From assembly GCA_963815535.1 (NCBI GenBank), contig CAWFGS010000002.1, positions 1 through 64,000 of the forward strand: a DNA stretch of 64,000 bases. Direction: 5' to 3'. The DNA comes from CAWFGS01 sp963815535 (GTDB lineage: Bacteria > Pseudomonadota > Alphaproteobacteria > Sphingomonadales > Sphingomonadaceae). The position numbers and the translations under genes are program-made. The notes under the pieces were generated by a model. It searched no databases, was not told the DNA's origin, and was given only the letters and a program-made list of their open reading frames with translations. Of the stretch, positions 60,821-64,000 are shown one piece after another; within the stretch, counting starts at the first letter, position 1; every line of letters starts with the position of its first letter.

Positions 60821-61534
60821 ATGACCGACTTCACAAGCAAGAACATTCTCGTCATGGGCGGAAGCCGCGGCATCGGCGCCGCCATAGTGCGGCGGCTCGC
60901 GAATGACGGGGCGAATGTCACCTTCACCTATTCCAGTTCCGCAGACGAGGCTCAAAAGCTCGCGGCTGAGACGGGAGCCAACACAATCAAGGCGGACAGT
61001 GCAAACCGTGTGTCGGTGGTTTCGGTGGTGAAAGACCAAGGTCCGCTCGACGCCATCATCGTGAACGCCGGCGTGTTGGTGATGGGCGATCCTCTCGAAC
61101 TGGAAGCGGATGCGGTCGATCACATGATCGACGTGAACATTCGGGCACCCTATCATGCACTCGTAGAAGCCGGCCGGCAGATGAACGACAACGGACGGAT
61201 GATCGTTATCGGGTCGGTAAACGCCGACAGCGTTCCTTTCCCGGGTGGCGCTGCATACGGAATGACCAAATCCGCGATGCAGGGCATGGTTCGCGGCCTC
61301 GCTCGCGATTTCGGCGATCGCGGGATTACCGTGAACGTCATCCAGCCTGGTCCGGTCGATACCGACATGAACCCTGCAGACGGTCCGATGAAAGACACTA
61401 TGCACAGCTTCATGGCCATAAAGCGGCATGCGCGCGCCGACGAGATCGCTGGTATGGCGGCATATCTGGCTAGCGATGAGGCGGCTATCGTCACTGGCGC
61501 TTTCCACACCATCGATGGCGGGTTTGGAGCCTGA
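60821..61534 (+). CDS. bdcA: BdcA-like short-chain dehydrogenase/reductase, 237 aa
   Basis: The Rossmann motif is GGSRGIGAAIVRRLANDGANVTFTY; the active site is GSVN...YGMTK (Ser, Tyr, Lys); and IQPGPVDTDMNPADGPMKD and the end TGAFHTIDGGFGA match E. coli BdcA closely over the whole length. In E. coli, BdcA binds cyclic-di-GMP and promotes biofilm dispersal; NADPH-dependent reductase activity is the family norm. Whether the c-di-GMP role holds here is unknown. It is divergent from its TetR regulator with a strong operator between them. Confidence 0.88.
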   Translation: MTDFTSKNILVMGGSRGIGAAIVRRLANDGANVTFTYSSSADEAQKLAAETGANTIKADSANRVSVVSVVKDQGPLDAIIVNAGVLVMGDPLELEADAVDHMIDVNIRAPYHALVEAGRQMNDNGRMIVIGSVNADSVPFPGGAAYGMTKSAMQGMVRGLARDFGDRGITVNVIQPGPVDTDMNPADGPMKDTMHSFMAIKRHARADEIAGMAAYLASDEAAIVTGAFHTIDGGFGA

Positions 61535-61860
61535 TGTCATAGGTCGTGAGGAGTGAGCCGTTCCCGGTATTGCCTTGAGCAGGTCGGGGCGGTTCGTTCC
61601 AGAAATGGCTGACTAGGATCGCTGACGATCTTTTCGAGGAGCTGCGACTGCAGGCATCGTCGCTATCGCCACTGCACTTAGCGGAATGCAGATAGAACGT
61701 GATTTGGATTCTGCGACTCAACAGCTGGGGTTCCTTCTTGAGTTTCTCGCCCCCGACGACATCGGGTTGGTCTTCGCCATCGGCATCCTTAGCCAGGGTG
61801 GTGACGAGAAGATCGAGCAAGCCCTGACAATCGTGGCGTTAGGGAATGAGGAGACATCTG
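61535..61860. other. Intergenic with two conflicting open frames
   Basis: A plus-strand frame (from ATG 61686) and a minus-strand frame (61491-61820) both cover this region. The plus frame reads GFLLEFLAPDDIGLVFAIGILSQGG and runs into the cytochrome gene in another register. Neither has a ribosome site or family match, and they exclude each other. Nothing can be called with confidence. Confidence 0.3.
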
Positions 61861-62478
61861 ATGAGCGTAACCGGCAATTCTTGGAGGAACTCCAGACATG
61901 GGTATGGCAGGATCGCGCGGATGCTGCATTGGAGCGTGGCGGTGCTGTTTCTCGTCAGCTATGTCAGCGTGTATTATCGCAGATGGTTCACGGATGAGGG
62001 AGCGGCTGACAATCTCATCGCGTTACAACTCCATCTTTCGATCGGGGTCAGCATCGCGGCATTTGTGGTCTTGCGGGTGATAAACAGGTTTATGGACACC
62101 GGTCCGGATCACGTCGCCAGTTCGCCGCTGGAGATCGGCGCCGCGCGCATCGGCCATTTCGTTCTCTACGCGGTAATGATCGTGATGCCGGTCACCGGTT
62201 ATTTAGGCACGGGCGTTGCGACCGACTTCTTCTGGTTGTTTGAGATTCCGAAATTCGCCGATACTTCTGCTTACCAGCTGTTCGTTACCGATCTGCTTGG
62301 TCTCACCTTCGAGCAGTTCGAAGCTCCGATCGACTTCGTGCATAAGAACGGCGGCGCCTATGTTGTTTGCGTGCTGATAGCAGGTCATGCGGCTGCCGCT
62401 CTCTACCATCAGTTCGTTCGCAAGGATGGCACGATTTCCAGAATGATCGGATTACCGCCGTCGCCCGATGGTTCTTGA
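61861..62478 (+). CDS. Cytochrome b561-type membrane protein, 205 aa
   Basis: Four membrane helices carry the paired His haem ligands: RMLHWSVAVLFLVSYVSVYY, LQLHLSIGVSIAAFVVLRVI, GHFVLYAVMIVMPVTGYLG and VVCVLIAGHAAAALYHQFV. This is the b561/YodB family, which moves electrons between quinol and periplasmic acceptors such as superoxide or peptide donors. ATG 61861 has GGAGA upstream; the frame extends 5 codons further. It is not tightly linked to its neighbours. Confidence 0.9.
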   Translation: MSVTGNSWRNSRHGYGRIARMLHWSVAVLFLVSYVSVYYRRWFTDEGAADNLIALQLHLSIGVSIAAFVVLRVINRFMDTGPDHVASSPLEIGAARIGHFVLYAVMIVMPVTGYLGTGVATDFFWLFEIPKFADTSAYQLFVTDLLGLTFEQFEAPIDFVHKNGGAYVVCVLIAGHAAAALYHQFVRKDGTISRMIGLPPSPDGS

Positions 62479-62684
62479 TCAACGCTCCTCTGGCAGATCT
62501 AATTCCAGCGATAATCACCTCGGATTGCCGGAGTTGATCCATCGTCGCTTATGGGTTGAAGGTGCCAGTCAAAGTTTTCTAAGGTTTGGCCTTAACATCC
62601 TCGTCATGGGTTCGCCTCCTCTGGTGGCGATTGGCGCTGACCTTATTTCCAGTTTCCCCGAATGACATCGATATGGCGGCACGC

Positions 62685-63413
62685 TCATTGGGGATTGCGA
62701 AGCCATTCCAGTATTTTGCCAGCCCGCCAGCCTACGGCGCGGCCAAAACCTATTGTCTCTGATTTCGGAAAGCGCCCTTTTTCCATTCGGCGGTAAATTT
62801 CGCTCTTTTTTAAGCCGACTTTCGCAATTACGTCATCGAGGCGAAGAAAGTTGTCGGTATCCGACACGCCTTGTATGCTTGCGACGAATTCGCCTGGCGT
62901 ATTGCCGCCGGGCGGGGCCGGGGGAGGGGACGCAGTCTGTGCCCCTTCGCTGGTCTTGTGAGCGGTCGGTATTCCAGCCTTTTCGCGAAAGAGATCGTAG
63001 ATCGATTCTTCCATGCGTTGCTCGGCAAATATCCAATGGGTGGGTTCGATATTTGGAACGAACGGCTGTAAAGCATCGAAACGACTTGTCGCGAACCGTT
63101 CTGTTGGATCGTCCAATTCCCAGCAGGTCGTAGGCATTTCGATCAATTCTCCCCCACCAATGGGTCTGCTCCAGGTCTTGAGTGTGCCGTTCATGAGTGG
63201 CTGGTGCAGAAGTCTGATCGCCTGGGCAAGACGCTCCTCGCCGCCTTCTTCACCATTGCCGTTTGCGGTGGCCACTATGTCTTCGCCGTTATCACCCCGG
63301 CTGAGCAACATGTAAATCAACAGACAGCCACTCAGCAGCGGCCCGACGCGGGAGACTGGCGGATCGTCGATGGTATGTATCGACCAATCGAGGCTTTTGA
63401 TGGCGACGTTCAT
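62685..63413 (-). CDS. AlpA-type DNA-binding protein with N-terminal extension, 242 aa
   Basis: The C-terminal 55 residues are an AlpA/MerR-like excisionase domain: FLRLDDVIAKVGLKKSEIYRRMEKGRFPKSETIGFGRAVGWRAGKILEWLRN. Stand-alone AlpA proteins are about 70 residues. Here a 180-residue N-terminal region of unknown fold precedes it, joined by a Pro/Gly-rich linker (ASPPPAPPGGNTPG). The N-terminal region contains LSGCLLIYMLLSRG and several acidic stretches. AlpA proteins control prophage or island excision genes, so this marks accessory DNA. ATG 63413 is preferred over TTG 63419. Confidence 0.72.
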   Translation of the reverse strand: MNVAIKSLDWSIHTIDDPPVSRVGPLLSGCLLIYMLLSRGDNGEDIVATANGNGEEGGEERLAQAIRLLHQPLMNGTLKTWSRPIGGGELIEMPTTCWELDDPTERFATSRFDALQPFVPNIEPTHWIFAEQRMEESIYDLFREKAGIPTAHKTSEGAQTASPPPAPPGGNTPGEFVASIQGVSDTDNFLRLDDVIAKVGLKKSEIYRRMEKGRFPKSETIGFGRAVGWRAGKILEWLRNPQ

Positions 63414-63658
63414 CGGCAAATTTCTCCATCCCTAATCGATCAAGCATTGGTTCCGGCATGCTTCATCATACCGAAGGTGCTTCATGTTCGCGGTGCTGCA
63501 TTAACTTGCACGATCAATTCTAATCTGCGGTTAACTCAGAAGGCCGGTGCCACCGTCACCAAGGCAAGGAGCCAAAATTCGCGATGCGCACTAAAACGAT
63601 TTGAATCCGGGATGTAGGTGTCGGCCGTCTTCGATGAACTCTGGACATTTAATCTGAC

Positions 63659-63676
63659 GTATACTATAAAGTATAC
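63659..63676. promoter_or_regulatory. Palindrome GTATAC-N6-GTATAC before antitoxin gene
   Basis: The 18-bp sequence matches its reverse complement at 16 positions. It ends 14 bp before the ATG at 63691 and adjoins an AAGGAG ribosome site. It overlaps AT-rich -10-like sequence, the usual arrangement for antitoxin autorepression. Confidence 0.6.
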
Positions 63677-63690
63677 AAAGGAGTGTCGTG

Positions 63691-64000
63691 ATGCAGTTTG
63701 AAAGAGATGTTGAGACGAAGGCGATGTGGGAAGGTTTTGCAGCGCTCAAGGAGCGCTGGCGTTTAACAAGTTACGAAATCGAGATGCTCGTCGGGCCGGA
63801 ATGTGTGGCCGGGCTTTGCGCGGTCCGGCAAGCGATTGAAATGGAGAAATCCGCGCGCATCTTGCTGCTGATCGATTTTGAACTTCGCAAGGCGTTGGAT
63901 GGCCTGGACGTAGTGCGATGGTTGCGGTCCGAAGACGATGATGGTGTCGATCCGCTTACGTTCATGGCCGAGGGGCCTGAAAACCGGTCCATGATGCTGC
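63691..64000 (+). CDS. MbcA/ParS/Xre-type antitoxin, 3' end beyond window
   Basis: The frame is open from ATG 63691 to the window end (103 codons) with AAGGAG at proper spacing. The start resembles the Xre-like helical domain of MbcA/ParS antitoxins (WEGFAALKERWRLTSYEIEMLVG), and LRKALDGLDVVRWLRSEDDDGVDPLTFMAEGPEN resembles the DUF2384 tail that plugs a RES-domain toxin. If so, a RES toxin should follow just outside the window. The family call rests on pattern recall and is moderate. The palindromic promoter supports an autoregulated toxin-antitoxin unit. Confidence 0.55.
   Translation, partial: MQFERDVETKAMWEGFAALKERWRLTSYEIEMLVGPECVAGLCAVRQAIEMEKSARILLLIDFELRKALDGLDVVRWLRSEDDDGVDPLTFMAEGPENRSMML

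Noticed and set aside
61491..61997. Two overlapping open frames on opposite strands as genes
   Set aside because: Neither has a ribosome site, motif or family resemblance and they exclude each other.
1..64000. CRISPR arrays, tRNA or rRNA genes and insertion sequences
   Set aside because: I saw no regularly spaced repeats, no cloverleaf with CCA-adjacent arms and no transposase frame.

Overview
The window looks like chromosome of a marine or aquatic alphaproteobacterium of the Sphingomonadales, most likely Erythrobacteraceae. Supporting signs are a TonB-dependent receptor without a SusD partner, a NodT-type outer-membrane efflux protein, the small DUF6961-like and zinc-ribbon-like hypotheticals common in sphingomonads, and an RND/DoxX operon. 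This assignment is inference from gene content; no rRNA or tRNA is present.

Left part (about 1-16300) is accessory DNA. It starts with unrecognised, AT-richer genes (415-3500), including two exported proteins. A defence-like island follows: a nitrilase-fold enzyme, a winged-helix protein and a small companion (3564-6294); a receiver-domain protein abutting a 997-residue protein with two GHKL ATPase domains, one MORC/Hsp90-like and one histidine-kinase-like (6509-11356); a Vsr endonuclease and a C5-cytosine methyltransferase whose 3' ends overlap (11359-13010); a protein with a possible PD-(D/E)XK nuclease core (13329-15071); and a membrane protein (15243-16274). Two-component signalling chemistry embedded in a methyltransferase/Vsr locus is the best candidate here for an incompletely described system.

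Middle part (16364-39828) is mostly metabolic and stress genes: glutamate/leucine-type dehydrogenase, a lone sdhC, a glutaredoxin-AhpD fusion with glutathione reductase, GNAT, a patatin lipoprotein, DoxX, and a minus-strand unit made of a degenerate paralog of the glutaredoxin-AhpD fusion, a MipA/OmpV porin and a TetR. A LysR, an MscS channel and a four-gene efflux operon (MFP, DoxX, RND, OMF) follow. A 28-bp motif recurs upstream of three minus-strand genes in this block. Then come a Cys-rich exported peptide, a thermonuclease, an SRAP protein, two tiny genes and a decayed S1/P1 nuclease.

40576-55150 is a sulfated-glycan utilisation locus: GPH transporter, two GH3 glycosidases, a TonB receptor, a sulfatase with CxPSR motif, a formylglycine-generating enzyme with a lipoprotein signal, a FucP-like transporter and two TetR regulators. 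An identical palindrome (8-bp arms, 5-bp spacer) lies in the TonB receptor/TetR and the sulfatase/GH3 divergent promoters, which ties them into one regulon.

55432-62478 holds redox genes: LysR opposite pirin-azoR-YceI, a BdcR/BdcA-like TetR/SDR pair with a clear operator, a metallo-beta-lactamase-fold protein and a cytochrome b561. The right edge (62685-64000) turns accessory again, with an AlpA-type DNA-binding protein and a truncated MbcA/ParS-type antitoxin gene behind a near-perfect palindrome.
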